Translations under genes and position numbers: made by a program
The notes under the pieces: generated by a model
The model's database searches: none
Told to the model about the DNA's origin: nothing
Seen by the model: the letters and a program-made list of their open reading frames with translations, nothing else
Shown here: piece after piece, positions 36,309 through 44,751 of the stretch
How positions within the stretch are numbered: the stretch's first letter is position 1
How the letters are laid out: each line of letters begins with the position of its first letter
Source of the DNA: Rhodococcus sp. OK519
Lineage (GTDB): Bacteria > Actinomycetota > Actinomycetes > Mycobacteriales > Mycobacteriaceae
NCBI RefSeq assembly: GCF_003051005.1
Contig: NZ_QAOW01000003.1
Coordinates: 372,001 to 436,000 of the forward strand
Direction: 5' to 3'
DNA length: 64,000 bases

Positions 36309-37256
36309 ATGCGAACTGACCGGCTGGTGGCGATCCTGCTCATGCTGCAGCGACGCGAGCAGGTCACGGCCGCGGAGGTCGCCAAGGAACTCGAAGTCTC
36401 CGAGCGCACCGCACGCCGCGATCTCGACGCCCTGGCCATGAGCGGCATCCCGGTGTACTCGGTCCAGGGCCGAGGCGGCGGCTGGCGGCTCCTCGGCGGC
36501 GCCCGCACCGACCTGTCCGGGTTGACCTCGGGCGAGGCCCGCGCCCTGTTCCTGGTCGCCGGCCCTGCCTCGGCGGCGTCGCCCGCAGTGAAGACCGCCC
36601 TGCGCAAACTCGTCCGCGCCCTGCCGGAACCCTTCCGGGCACAGGCCGAGGCCGCGGCATCCTCACTGGTCCTGGACCCGCAACAATGGGGCGCGACACG
36701 TATCGTTCGGCAACCCCCACGCTTCCTCGACGACCTGCAGGACGCCGTGATTCGCGGCGTACAGGTGCGACTCGGTTACGTCGATCGCCAAGGCGCCGAG
36801 ACCGAGAGGACCATCCACCCGCTCGGAGTCGTCGCCAAAGGCCCGTCCTGGTATCTCGTCGCCCAGACCGCGACCGGCCGACGAACCTTCCGAATCGACC
36901 GCGTCTCATCTGCCGACCCGACCGGCGACCCCGTCCACCGACCCACGGACTTCGACCTCTCCGAGAGCTGGCGCGAGATCTCAGACGAAGTCGACCGCAA
37001 GCGAGCGCCCGTCGAGATCCACGCGACCTGCGCACCCGACGGAATCGGCCTGCTCCGAATCGCCGTCGGCACCGACCTCGAAATTGGAGGCGCCACCGAC
37101 GACGGCCGCGTCACCGTCGTGATCCGCGGACCCGAGGAGTACGCACTCGCAGGTCACCTCGCCGGACTGGTCGAATGGCTCGACATCACGAGCCCCCAGA
37201 GTGTGCGGGATCACCTCGCCGCGATCGGCAACGCCCTCGCCGAGCGATACCGCTGA
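36309..37256 (+). CDS. HTH-WYL transcriptional regulator (DeoR/YafY type)
   Basis: 315 residues from ATG 36309. N-terminal HTH_11 domain (LVAILLMLQRREQVTAAEVAKELEVSERTARRDLDAL) and a C-terminal WYL ligand-sensing domain (RLGYVDRQGAETERTIHPLGVVAKGPSWYLVAQTATGRRTFRIDRV). An earlier ATG at 36279 lies inside the inverted repeat and is unlikely. The neighbouring epoxide hydrolase is the probable target. Confidence 0.83.
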   Translation: MRTDRLVAILLMLQRREQVTAAEVAKELEVSERTARRDLDALAMSGIPVYSVQGRGGGWRLLGGARTDLSGLTSGEARALFLVAGPASAASPAVKTALRKLVRALPEPFRAQAEAAASSLVLDPQQWGATRIVRQPPRFLDDLQDAVIRGVQVRLGYVDRQGAETERTIHPLGVVAKGPSWYLVAQTATGRRTFRIDRVSSADPTGDPVHRPTDFDLSESWREISDEVDRKRAPVEIHATCAPDGIGLLRIAVGTDLEIGGATDDGRVTVVIRGPEEYALAGHLAGLVEWLDITSPQSVRDHLAAIGNALAERYR

Positions 37257-37276
37257 TCGACGCGGTTGTGAGGGAC

Positions 37277-37440
37277 CTACTTGATGGTCGCGAGCGAGGC
37301 CGGCGCGGCGGAACAGGCGTCCGCGACCTCCGTGCCCTTCTTGTCGAAGTGCGCGGTGAAGACGTTCGCGTGGTCGGCGTGCTCGTGGAAGTGGTGCGGG
37401 GTAGGTGGCCTGGACGAAGGCGATAGGTGGCACCAAACTT
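37277..37440 (-). pseudogene. Possible 3' remnant of an unidentified gene
   Basis: On the minus strand, between the ltp2 stop and the WYL gene, a short frame ends ...HHFHEHADHANVFTAHFD, then DKKGTEVADACSAAPASLATIK and a TAG at 37277-37279. It reads like the C-terminus of a real, His-rich protein. No start or ribosome site is seen; a second frame upstream reads VPPIAFVQATY, which suggests an eroded or frameshifted gene. I do not recognise the family. Confidence 0.3.
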
Positions 37441-38610
37441 CTACGCCGTGAGCACCAATCCCGAAGTGGGAACACCGGTTCCGGCGGTGACGAGGACGTT
37501 CTCGACATCCGACACCTGGTTGACCGAGGTGCCACGGATCTGCCGCACGCCCTCGGCGATGCCGTTCATGCCGTGGATGTACGCCTCGCCGAGCTGACCG
37601 CCGTGGGTGTTGATCGGCAGGCGTCCGCCCAGTTCGATTGCGCCGTCGGCGATGAAGTCGCGGGCCTCGCCGCGGCCACAGAAGCCGAGTTCCTCGAGCT
37701 GCATCAGCACATACGGGGTGAAGTGGTCGTAGAGCACCGCGGTCTGCATGTCCGACGGCCGCAGCCCCGACTGCTCCCACAGCTGATCGCCCACCAGTCC
37801 CATCTCCGGCAGACCCGTCAGACCGTCCCGGTAGTAGCTGGTCATGATGTACTGGTCGACCCCGCTGCCCTGCGCCGCGGCGGCGATGATCGCCGGCTTG
37901 TTCGGCAGATCCTTGGCCCGCTCGGGAGACGTCACCACGATCGCGATGCCACCGTCGGACTCCTGACAGCAGTCGAGCAGGTGCAGCGGCTCCGCGATGA
38001 AGCGCGAGTTCTGGTGATCCTCGAGCGTGATCGGCTTGCCGTGGAAGAACGCCTTCGGATTGGTCGCTGCGTGCTTGCGGTCGGCGACCGCAACGCGGCC
38101 GAAATCCTCGCTGGTGGCGCCGTACACATGCATGTACCGCTGCGCGATCATCGCAACGAACGACGCCGGCGTGCCCAGCCCGTGCGGGTAGGAGAACGCA
38201 TTGTCGGTGCCCGACGAGTTCACCTGCTGCACCAGCCCGGTATTGACCTGACCGAACCGGGCCCCCGACCGCTCGTTGAACGCGCGGTAAGCGACCACGA
38301 CGTCCGCGACTCCCGTGGCGACCGCCATGGCGGCCTGTTGGATGGTGGCGCACGCGGCACCGCCGCCGTAGTGGATGCGACTGAAGAACTTGAGGTTCGG
38401 GATGCCCACCGAACGGGCAACGGCCGCCTCGGTGTTGGTGTCCATGGTGAACGACGTCAGACCGTCGACGTCCGACGGCTTCAGTCCCGCGTCGTCGAGC
38501 GCCGCCTGGACCGCCTCGGCAGCCAGGCGCAGTTCACTGCGGCCCGAGTCCTTCGAGAAGTCGGTGGCGCCGATGCCGACGATCGCGGCCTTGCCGGACA
38601 GCCCGCTCAT
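37441..38610 (-). CDS. ltp2: Steroid side-chain retro-aldolase (thiolase-like lipid-transfer protein)
   Basis: 389 residues of thiolase fold (SCP-x thiolase type): N-terminal AAIVGIGATDFSKDSGRSE, HYGGGAACATIQQAA, GRVAVADRKHA, and YDHFTPYVLMQLEELGFC. In M. tuberculosis and Rhodococcus Ltp2 works with the DUF35 part of ChsH2 to split the 17-hydroxy-3-oxo-pregnene-carboxyl-CoA adduct into androstenedione-type steroid and propionyl-CoA. Its ATG overlaps the chsH1 stop (ATGA). It is the last gene of the side-chain operon chsE1-chsE2-chsH2-chsH1-ltp2. Confidence 0.93.
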   Translation of the reverse strand: MSGLSGKAAIVGIGATDFSKDSGRSELRLAAEAVQAALDDAGLKPSDVDGLTSFTMDTNTEAAVARSVGIPNLKFFSRIHYGGGAACATIQQAAMAVATGVADVVVAYRAFNERSGARFGQVNTGLVQQVNSSGTDNAFSYPHGLGTPASFVAMIAQRYMHVYGATSEDFGRVAVADRKHAATNPKAFFHGKPITLEDHQNSRFIAEPLHLLDCCQESDGGIAIVVTSPERAKDLPNKPAIIAAAAQGSGVDQYIMTSYYRDGLTGLPEMGLVGDQLWEQSGLRPSDMQTAVLYDHFTPYVLMQLEELGFCGRGEARDFIADGAIELGGRLPINTHGGQLGEAYIHGMNGIAEGVRQIRGTSVNQVSDVENVLVTAGTGVPTSGLVLTA

Positions 38611-39017
38611 GCGCCGCCTCCGTTCATGACGAGAGTGACCGTGGAGGTGATGTGGTCACCGAGGCTGTCCTTGCCGACCACCTTGACCGTGGCCAGGCCG
38701 TCTTCGGCCGCGACGACCTCACCGGACAGGTGCAGGGTGTCGTACGCGTACCACGGCACACCGAGGCGGAGCTTGATCGACGTGATGCGCGCCCGCGGTC
38801 CGGCCCAGTCGGTGACGAACCGCTGCACGAGCCCGGTGTCGGTGAGGATGTTGACGAAGATGTCCTTGGACCCGCGCTGCTGCGCCTTGTCCCGGTCGTG
38901 GTGCACATCCTGGAAGTCCCTGGTGGCCAACGCCGTCGAGACGATGAAGGTGGGGTCGCCGTGGACGGAAAGGCCCGGCAGCTGGTCGCCGACGGAGATG
39001 TCGAGTGCGCTGGTCAT
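38607..39017 (-). CDS. chsH1: Steroid enoyl-CoA hydratase subunit, MaoC-like
   Basis: 136 residues of single hot-dog fold with DFQDVHHDRDKA, the R-hydratase catalytic Asp/His motif (about residues 34-41). ChsH1 pairs with the MaoC-like part of ChsH2 to hydrate the C17-C20 double bond of the shortened side chain. It is between chsH2 (1-nt gap) and ltp2 (overlap), as in M. tuberculosis Rv3540c-Rv3542c from memory. Confidence 0.92.
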   Translation of the reverse strand: MTSALDISVGDQLPGLSVHGDPTFIVSTALATRDFQDVHHDRDKAQQRGSKDIFVNILTDTGLVQRFVTDWAGPRARITSIKLRLGVPWYAYDTLHLSGEVVAAEDGLATVKVVGKDSLGDHITSTVTLVMNGGGA

Positions 39018-39018
39018 C

Positions 39019-40068
39019 TCACGACTCCTTCACGGGACGCCACGCGTACAGCGTCCAGGGCTCGTTACCGGTCTCGTCATCGCCCGGGAAGTCCAGGAAC
39101 TGGGCCTGCACCGGCATGCCGACTGCGACCTCGGACGGGTCGACTTCGCGCAGCTCGCCGAGCATGCGCACGCCCTCCTCGAGTTCGACGAGTGCCACCA
39201 CGAACGGCAGCGATCGACCCGGCACCTTGGGGGCGTGATGGACAACGAAGCTGAACACCGTGCCGCGACCGGATGCCACGACGTAGTCGGTGGTCTCGGA
39301 CTTGTCCTTCCACAGCGCCGGAACCGGCGGGTGCTGGAGCGTGCCGTCCGGGCGCTGCTGGATCCGCAGCTCGTGTGCCGCCACACCGTCCCAGAAGAAC
39401 TGGGTGTCCCGCGACGGCGTCGGCCGCATCATGCGCGTCGGATCCAGATCGTCGGGCACACGCCCGTCGGCCGAATGTGACACGCGTTCAGTCGAACTGA
39501 CCGAATGTGACATTCGGTCAGAAACCGGGGGCGCGAACTTCAGGATGCGGAACATCATTTCGGCGACGATCTCTGCACTACCGTCTTCCCGAGCCACCTT
39601 CCAGAAGTTGCGCGTCGTGAAGAACCACCCCTCGCCGAGTCCGGTCTTCTTGGGGCCGACGACCTCCTCGAGTGTCGACTCGATCGTCACCTCCTCACCG
39701 GGGCGCACGTAGCGGTGGTAGATCTGGTCGCAGTTGGTCGCGACCACCGAGGTGTAGCCGGCGTCGTCGAGAATCTGCGTCATCCGGCCCAGCGGATCGT
39801 CTTCGTCGCGGGCGGCTCCGAGGCCGCGCATGGTCCACACCTGTGCCATCGCGGGCGGTGCGACGAGGCCACCGTGGCCCGCGGCCACGGCAGCGTCCTC
39901 GTCGACGTAGATCGGGTTCTCGTCACCGATCGCCTCGAGCCAGTTTCGGATCATCGGCATGTTGATCGGATCCCGGCCCGCACGAGCCTTACTCGCCCCG
40001 CCTGCCTTGACCTGCTCGGCGCCGGCCAGGATCTGGGCGGTCGTGTCCGTCATGGCACCGTCACTCAT
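39019..40068 (-). CDS. chsH2: Steroid enoyl-CoA hydratase/aldolase partner, MaoC-DUF35 fusion with linker insert
   Basis: 349 residues, longer than the roughly 310 I remember for M. tuberculosis ChsH2. Residues about 30-175 form the MaoC-like domain (GDENPIYVDEDAA, HGGLVAPPAMAQ), residues about 230-349 the DUF35/OB-fold domain that binds Ltp2. Between them, about residues 182-202 contain a 10-residue tandem repeat (SDRMSHSVSS / TERVSHSADG) encoded by a 30-bp DNA duplication that includes a perfect palindrome. The insert is in the flexible linker, so function is probably kept. The ATG overlaps the chsE2 stop (ATGA). Confidence 0.93.
   Translation of the reverse strand: MSDGAMTDTTAQILAGAEQVKAGGASKARAGRDPINMPMIRNWLEAIGDENPIYVDEDAAVAAGHGGLVAPPAMAQVWTMRGLGAARDEDDPLGRMTQILDDAGYTSVVATNCDQIYHRYVRPGEEVTIESTLEEVVGPKKTGLGEGWFFTTRNFWKVAREDGSAEIVAEMMFRILKFAPPVSDRMSHSVSSTERVSHSADGRVPDDLDPTRMMRPTPSRDTQFFWDGVAAHELRIQQRPDGTLQHPPVPALWKDKSETTDYVVASGRGTVFSFVVHHAPKVPGRSLPFVVALVELEEGVRMLGELREVDPSEVAVGMPVQAQFLDFPGDDETGNEPWTLYAWRPVKES
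39471..39530. repeat. Palindrome-bearing 30-bp tandem duplication inside chsH2
   Basis: CCGAATGTGACA occurs at 39471 and 39501, exactly 30 bp apart. The second copy is the middle of a perfect palindrome at 39497-39521: arm CTGACCGAATGT, single central G, arm ACATTCGGTCAG. The first copy is a degenerate version ending CGCGTTCAG. The reading frame of chsH2 is maintained. Confidence 0.85.
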
Positions 40069-41213
40069 CGCGGCACCTTCGGCAGTCCCAGGCCGGCCAC
40101 CGCGATCAACTCGCGCATGATCTCGTTGACGCCGCCACCGAAGGTGATGACGACGTTGCGCTTCACCTGGACGTCGAGCCACCGCATGAGCGCGGCGGTC
40201 TCGGGATCACCCGGGTCGCCGTGCGCGCCGACGATCTCGTCCACGATCCTGCCCACGCGCTGAATGCGTTCGGTCGCAAAGACCTTGGTGGCCGACGCAT
40301 CCGCGATGTCGACGTCGCCGGTGGCCGCCGCCACCTGCCAGTTGAGCAGTTCGTTGAGCCGGTACGTCGCGTGGATCTCGCCGAGTCCGCGGCGAACGTC
40401 GTCCAGTTCCAACAGGTCCCGCTTCGCGGCCCAGTCGTACACCTTCTCGTACAGACCCGCGACACGGCCGGCAGGACCCAGCATGACGCGCTCGTGGTTG
40501 AGCTGCGTCGTGATGAGCCGCCAGCCCTTGTTCTCCTCGCCGACCAGCATGGTCGCCGGCACGCGGACGTCGGTGTAGTACGTGGCGTTGACATGGTGGG
40601 CACCGTCGGCGGTGATGATCGGGGTCCACGTGAAACCCGGATCCTTGGTGTCGACGATCAGGATCGAGATGCCGCGGTGCCGCGACTCGGCGTCACCGGT
40701 GCGCACCGCGAGCCAGATGTAGTCGGCGTCGTGGCCACCGGTGGTGAAGATCTTCTGGCCGTTGACGACATACTCGTCGCCGTCGCGCACCGCCGTGGTG
40801 CGCAGCGCCGCCAGGTCGGTGCCCGCGTCGGGCTCGGAGTAACCGATCGCGAAATGCACCTCACCGGCAAGGATCGCGGGGAGGAACTTCTGCTTCTGCT
40901 CCTCGGTTCCGTACGTCTGCAGCGTCGGACCGACGGTCTGCAGGGTCACCGAGGGAAGCGGAACATCTGCGCGCACAGCCTCGTTGACGAAGATCTGCTG
41001 CTCGATCTCACCGAAGCCGCGGCCACCGAACTCGACGGGCCAGCCGACACCGAGCCAGCCGTCCTTGCCCATTCGGCGGATGACCTCACGGTAGGTGGCG
41101 CCGTGCCGCTCGGTGAGCATGATCTCGGCCTCCGCCGGTGAGATCAGCCCGGAGAAGTAGCGGCGCAGTTCCGCCTGCAGTTCACGCTGCTCGGGCGTCA
41201 GATCGATGAACAC
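40065..41213 (-). CDS. chsE2: Steroid acyl-CoA dehydrogenase subunit (FadE29-like)
   Basis: 382 residues of acyl-CoA dehydrogenase fold: GWLGVGWPVEFGGRG, FAIGYSEPDAGTDLAAL, GQKIFTTGGHDADYIWLAVRT, and FGGGVNEIMRELIA at the C-terminus. ChsE2 and ChsE1 form a heterotetramer that dehydrogenates 3-oxo-4-pregnene-20-carboxyl-CoA at C17-C20. GTG 41213 lies inside the last codons of chsE1 (16-nt overlap). Confidence 0.92.
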   Translation of the reverse strand: MFIDLTPEQRELQAELRRYFSGLISPAEAEIMLTERHGATYREVIRRMGKDGWLGVGWPVEFGGRGFGEIEQQIFVNEAVRADVPLPSVTLQTVGPTLQTYGTEEQKQKFLPAILAGEVHFAIGYSEPDAGTDLAALRTTAVRDGDEYVVNGQKIFTTGGHDADYIWLAVRTGDAESRHRGISILIVDTKDPGFTWTPIITADGAHHVNATYYTDVRVPATMLVGEENKGWRLITTQLNHERVMLGPAGRVAGLYEKVYDWAAKRDLLELDDVRRGLGEIHATYRLNELLNWQVAAATGDVDIADASATKVFATERIQRVGRIVDEIVGAHGDPGDPETAALMRWLDVQVKRNVVITFGGGVNEIMRELIAVAGLGLPKVPR

Positions 41214-42271
41214 CGGGCCCCCACGAGGTCGAGTCGGTACGAGGCGCCGCCGACGAGGCGGGCCAGGTCTTTGGCAATGGAGAAGTAACGGTGCATCGGG
41301 TACGTGACGTCCACGCCGATGCCGCCGTGCAGGTGATGCAGCGTCCGCATCGCGGCCGGTACCTCGGTCGCGATCCAGTACGCCGTGACATCGAGATCGT
41401 CTGCGGCGTCGAGGCTCTCGGCCACCCGCCATGCCGACGACAGCGCCGCGACGTGCAGGGTCCGCGAAGTGACGTAGACGTCGGCGATCTGCTGCGCGAC
41501 GGCCTGGAACGCCGCGAGCGGCTTGCCGAACTGCTCACGGGTCGTGAGGTGGTCGGCGGCCAGACCCGTTGCGCCGGCGAGCAATCCGTCGGCGTACGCG
41601 CCGATGCTCGCGAGCGCGATCCGGTACAGCGTCTCGACACCGTCGAGTCCGCCACCGAGGACGTCGGCGGCCGGGACGCGGACGGCGTCGAAATGGGCCG
41701 AGAACTCCGGACCACCGGCCGACGTCGCACCCTTGACGAGCGTGACCCCCGGCGCGTCCGGCGCCACCGGCACCACACCGGCGTCGGTGGGCACGAGAAT
41801 GCGGTGCGCGATGTCGGCGAACGCCACGGCGATCTTGTGGCCCGTGACGACGACGTCGTTGCCGTCCGCGACAGCCGTCGTCGACGGCACGGCAGGGAAC
41901 GCGCCACCCTGCTCCGCGAGCGCTGCGGTGAGCACCCGCCCGCCCGCGATGCCGTCGAGGAGCGTGTCCTGCTGTTCGATCGAACCGAGGGCGAGCACGG
42001 GGAGCACGCCGAAGCCGAGGGTCGCGAGCGCCGGGACCGGCGCGGCCCCGCGGCCGATCTCGGTGAGCATCGTCGCTACCTCGAGCACGCCGAGTCCGTC
42101 GCCGCCGAGCCGCTCGGGCACGGCCAGCGACAGCAGGTCCGCCTTCGCGAGCGCCTGCCACAGCTCGGCGCTGAAGCCGCCGGTGTCGGCGGGATCGGTG
42201 TGCTCGCGAGCCAGCAGGCCCACGACGATCTCCGCCACCGTTTCTTGAGTCTGATCCAGAGAGAAGTCCAC
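41198..42271 (-). CDS. chsE1: Steroid acyl-CoA dehydrogenase subunit (FadE28-like)
   Basis: 357 residues of acyl-CoA dehydrogenase fold: SLAVPERLGGDGLGVLEVA, TTREQFGKPLAAFQAVAQQIADVYV, and a C-terminal LHHLHGGIGVDVTYPMHRYF. It is the partner subunit of ChsE2 and is shorter in the middle, as in FadE28. It is the first gene of the side-chain operon; the GTG start at 42271 is 22 nt from a KstR-type site. Confidence 0.9.
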   Translation of the reverse strand: MDFSLDQTQETVAEIVVGLLAREHTDPADTGGFSAELWQALAKADLLSLAVPERLGGDGLGVLEVATMLTEIGRGAAPVPALATLGFGVLPVLALGSIEQQDTLLDGIAGGRVLTAALAEQGGAFPAVPSTTAVADGNDVVVTGHKIAVAFADIAHRILVPTDAGVVPVAPDAPGVTLVKGATSAGGPEFSAHFDAVRVPAADVLGGGLDGVETLYRIALASIGAYADGLLAGATGLAADHLTTREQFGKPLAAFQAVAQQIADVYVTSRTLHVAALSSAWRVAESLDAADDLDVTAYWIATEVPAAMRTLHHLHGGIGVDVTYPMHRYFSIAKDLARLVGGASYRLDLVGARCSSI

Positions 42272-42293
42272 GTTGCCGATCCCGCCTGTGTTT

Positions 42294-42307
42294 TAGAACG
42301 TGTTCCT
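42294..42307 (-). promoter_or_regulatory. KstR-type operator upstream of chsE1
   Basis: TAGAACGTGTTCCT matches the KstR consensus except for the last base, as does the site at 11072. A second palindrome GAACATGTTC at 42352-42361 is 56 bp farther upstream and could be a second, weaker site. Confidence 0.75.
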
Positions 42308-42419
42308 GTTCTATCACCTGCAGGATGACGAAGAAAGTCCCACAAGATCGAGAACATGTTCACCTACCGAACGGCACGCGTTCAGGTACCCGCCGATCCT
42401 CGTCCCGGGGACAGCAGAA

Positions 42420-42451
42420 CGCCCGCCCGTGAGCATGTCCACGGGCGGGCG
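42420..42451 (-). terminator. Terminator after fadE34
   Basis: Perfect 12-bp stem CGCCCGCCCGTG with CACGGGCGGGCG and an 8-nt loop, 26 nt past the fadE34 stop. It separates fadE34 from the chsE1 operon. Confidence 0.75.
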
Positions 42452-42477
42452 ATCGACGCGATCGGGCTCGGCGGGCG

Positions 42478-44658
42478 TCAGCCGCGCGGCAGCCCCAGCA
42501 ACTGCTCGGCGGCGACCGTGAGCAGGATTTGCGTGGTGCCGCCGGCGATGGACAGGCACCGGGTGTTGAGGAATTCCCGCGTGAGCGGTCCCTCGACCCA
42601 GCCGGCCTCACCCGCGAGTTCGACGGCGAACTCGGCGACGCCCTGACGGTTTCGCACGCCGACGAGCTTGCGGACGCTCGACGCCGGCCCCGGATCCTGA
42701 CCGTCGAGCTGACGCAGCGTCGTGCGCAGTTCGAGCAGCGATCCCACGAGCGCCTCGGAGATCAACGCGCCGAGGTGGTCAGCGGTCACCGGGTCCGGAT
42801 CGCCCGCGAGTTCGAGCAGTTCCTCGACGGCCTTGCCGAGCGACGACCCACCGCTCATCGCGACCCGCTCGTTCGCGAGCGTCGTGCGGGCGAGCTTCCA
42901 GCCGCCGTTGACCTCCCCGACGACGCACTCGTCGGGAATGAACACGTCGTCGAGGAACACCTCGTTGAACAGTGCGTCGCCGGTGATCTCGCGCAGCGGC
43001 GAGATCCGGATGCCGGGGGTGCGCATATCGAGCAGGAAGTACGTGATGCCCCTGTGCTTCGGCGCGTCCTTGTCGGTGCGGGCCAGGCAGATTCCCCAGT
43101 CGGCCTCGCGGGCGAGCGATGTCCACACCTTCTGCCCGTTGAGCTTCCAGCCGCCGTCGACCTTCTCGGCAACCGTGCGCAGCGACGCCAGATCCGAGCC
43201 GGCACCGGGCTCACTGAACAGCTGGCACCAGGTGATCTCGCCGCGCAGCGTCTGCAGCGCGAAACGCTCGATCTGTTCGGGGCTACCGTGCTCGAGAACT
43301 GTCGGCACCGCCCACCACCCGATCACGAGATCGGGCCGCTCGACACCGGCCGCCGCCATCTCCTCCGCGATCAAGATCTGATGGGCCGCGCTCGCACCGC
43401 GGCCGTACGGACGCGGCCAGTGCGGTGCGGCGTAACCGGACTCGGCGACCGCCACGCGCCGCTCCGCCTCCGGAACGACGGCGAGGGCGGCCACGTCGTC
43501 GCGGATCGCAACCCGCTCCGACTCGAGTTCGGACAGGTCGATCGTCAGGTGCCGGCGTGCGCCGGCCCGGGTCAGCTCGGTGACCCGCGCCCGCCACACG
43601 TTGCTGCCACCGAGGATCTGCTTGTTCGACACCGCGCGACGCAGGTAGTAGTGCGCATCGTGCTCCCACGTGAAGCCGATGCCGCCGAGGATCTGGATGC
43701 AGTCCTTGGCGTTGGATACCGCTGCGTCGAGCGCGACGGCCGCGGCGACGGACGCCGCGATCGGCAGCTCCGAGTCGGCCGCGTGTCCGGTGTCCGGATC
43801 GGGCAGCGCATCCTCGGCGGCGACGGCCGCATCCCACGCGACGGCACGCGCGGCCTCGACGCGGCACAGCATCTCGGCGCACAAGTGCTTGATCGCCTGG
43901 AACGAGCCGATGGGCTTGCCGAACTGCTCGCGGATCTTGGCGTACTCGACCGCGGTCCGCAGGCTCCAGCCCGCGACGCCGGCGGCCTCCGCTGCCGCGA
44001 GGGTGGCGGCCAGGTCGCGCACGAGTTCCGGCGCGACGCCGGTGACGATCCGATCGGACGCCACCGCCACGCCGTCGAAGCGGATCCGGGCGGCGCCCCG
44101 ACTCTTGTCGAGGATGTCGAGCGGTTCGACGGTCAGCCCGTCCGCAGCGGCGTCCACGAGGCACCACACGACGCCGTCAGCGGCCCGCACGGCGACCAGC
44201 ACCGCGACGCCCGGCTCGCCACCGAGCGCGCTACCCGCGTCGCCGGACAGGACCAGTCCGCCGTCGGCGTCCGGGGTCGCGTCGAGCACCGGACCGTCGA
44301 GCACCACCGAAACCGGCAATTCGCCCTCGGCGATCTGCCCGGCCCACGCCTTCGCGGCGGCGCCGTCGGCGCGGCCGAGCACCAGACCCGCGAGCGCCGT
44401 CGACAGAACCGGTCCGCCGACCAGTTCCACTGCCGACTGTTCCAGCATCGCGGCCAGGTCGACCACCTGTCCGCCGACCCCGCCGACAGACTCGGGAACA
44501 CCCACCGCGAACAGGCCCAGGGATGCCACCGACGGCCATGTGCGACGCCAGAAGTCCGCAGGTCCTTCACGTAAAATGGCGATGGGCGCGGCAGAGCGTG
44601 CCCACGCCTGAATCGACTCCTGGACGGCCTTCTGCTCGTCACTCGTGGCGATTGTCAC
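42478..44658 (-). CDS. fadE34: Fused double acyl-CoA dehydrogenase for the sterol side chain (FadE34/ChsE3)
   Basis: 726 residues; two acyl-CoA dehydrogenase units in one chain. The first half ends with KDCIQILGGIGFTWEHDAHYYLRRA; the second has FSEPGAGSDLASLRT, GQKVWTSLAREADW and C-terminal STRCLSIAGGTTQI-type LNTRCLSIAGGTTQILL. M. tuberculosis FadE34 (about 711 residues) is built the same way and acts on the five-carbon side-chain CoA ester. It is divergent from kstR with one KstR site between, the same arrangement as Rv3573c-Rv3574. GTG 44658 is the start. Confidence 0.93.
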   Translation of the reverse strand: MTIATSDEQKAVQESIQAWARSAAPIAILREGPADFWRRTWPSVASLGLFAVGVPESVGGVGGQVVDLAAMLEQSAVELVGGPVLSTALAGLVLGRADGAAAKAWAGQIAEGELPVSVVLDGPVLDATPDADGGLVLSGDAGSALGGEPGVAVLVAVRAADGVVWCLVDAAADGLTVEPLDILDKSRGAARIRFDGVAVASDRIVTGVAPELVRDLAATLAAAEAAGVAGWSLRTAVEYAKIREQFGKPIGSFQAIKHLCAEMLCRVEAARAVAWDAAVAAEDALPDPDTGHAADSELPIAASVAAAVALDAAVSNAKDCIQILGGIGFTWEHDAHYYLRRAVSNKQILGGSNVWRARVTELTRAGARRHLTIDLSELESERVAIRDDVAALAVVPEAERRVAVAESGYAAPHWPRPYGRGASAAHQILIAEEMAAAGVERPDLVIGWWAVPTVLEHGSPEQIERFALQTLRGEITWCQLFSEPGAGSDLASLRTVAEKVDGGWKLNGQKVWTSLAREADWGICLARTDKDAPKHRGITYFLLDMRTPGIRISPLREITGDALFNEVFLDDVFIPDECVVGEVNGGWKLARTTLANERVAMSGGSSLGKAVEELLELAGDPDPVTADHLGALISEALVGSLLELRTTLRQLDGQDPGPASSVRKLVGVRNRQGVAEFAVELAGEAGWVEGPLTREFLNTRCLSIAGGTTQILLTVAAEQLLGLPRG

Positions 44659-44694
44659 AACGGCTACCCGCCTTTCGTGGATGACATATACATC

Positions 44695-44708
44695 TAGAAC
44701 GTGTTCTA
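44695..44708. promoter_or_regulatory. KstR operator between fadE34 and kstR
   Basis: TAGAACGTGTTCTA is a full-consensus KstR site in the divergent gap, so KstR should repress both fadE34 and itself. Confidence 0.9.
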
Positions 44709-44751
44709 ATATGCTCGACCGTCAAGAGTCAAGGCGTGAAGGAAACAGTCG

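Noticed and set aside
42352-42361. GAACATGTTC as a definite second KstR operator before chsE1
   Set aside because: The palindrome is perfect, but the outer T and A of the consensus are missing; kept only as a possible weak site.
42529-44574. A 681-codon open frame opposite fadE34
   Set aside because: Shadow frame caused by codon bias; no domain, no ribosome site.
42478-44658. fadE34 as an artefactual fusion of two genes
   Set aside because: The double acyl-CoA dehydrogenase layout is normal for FadE34 of mycobacteria, as I recall it.
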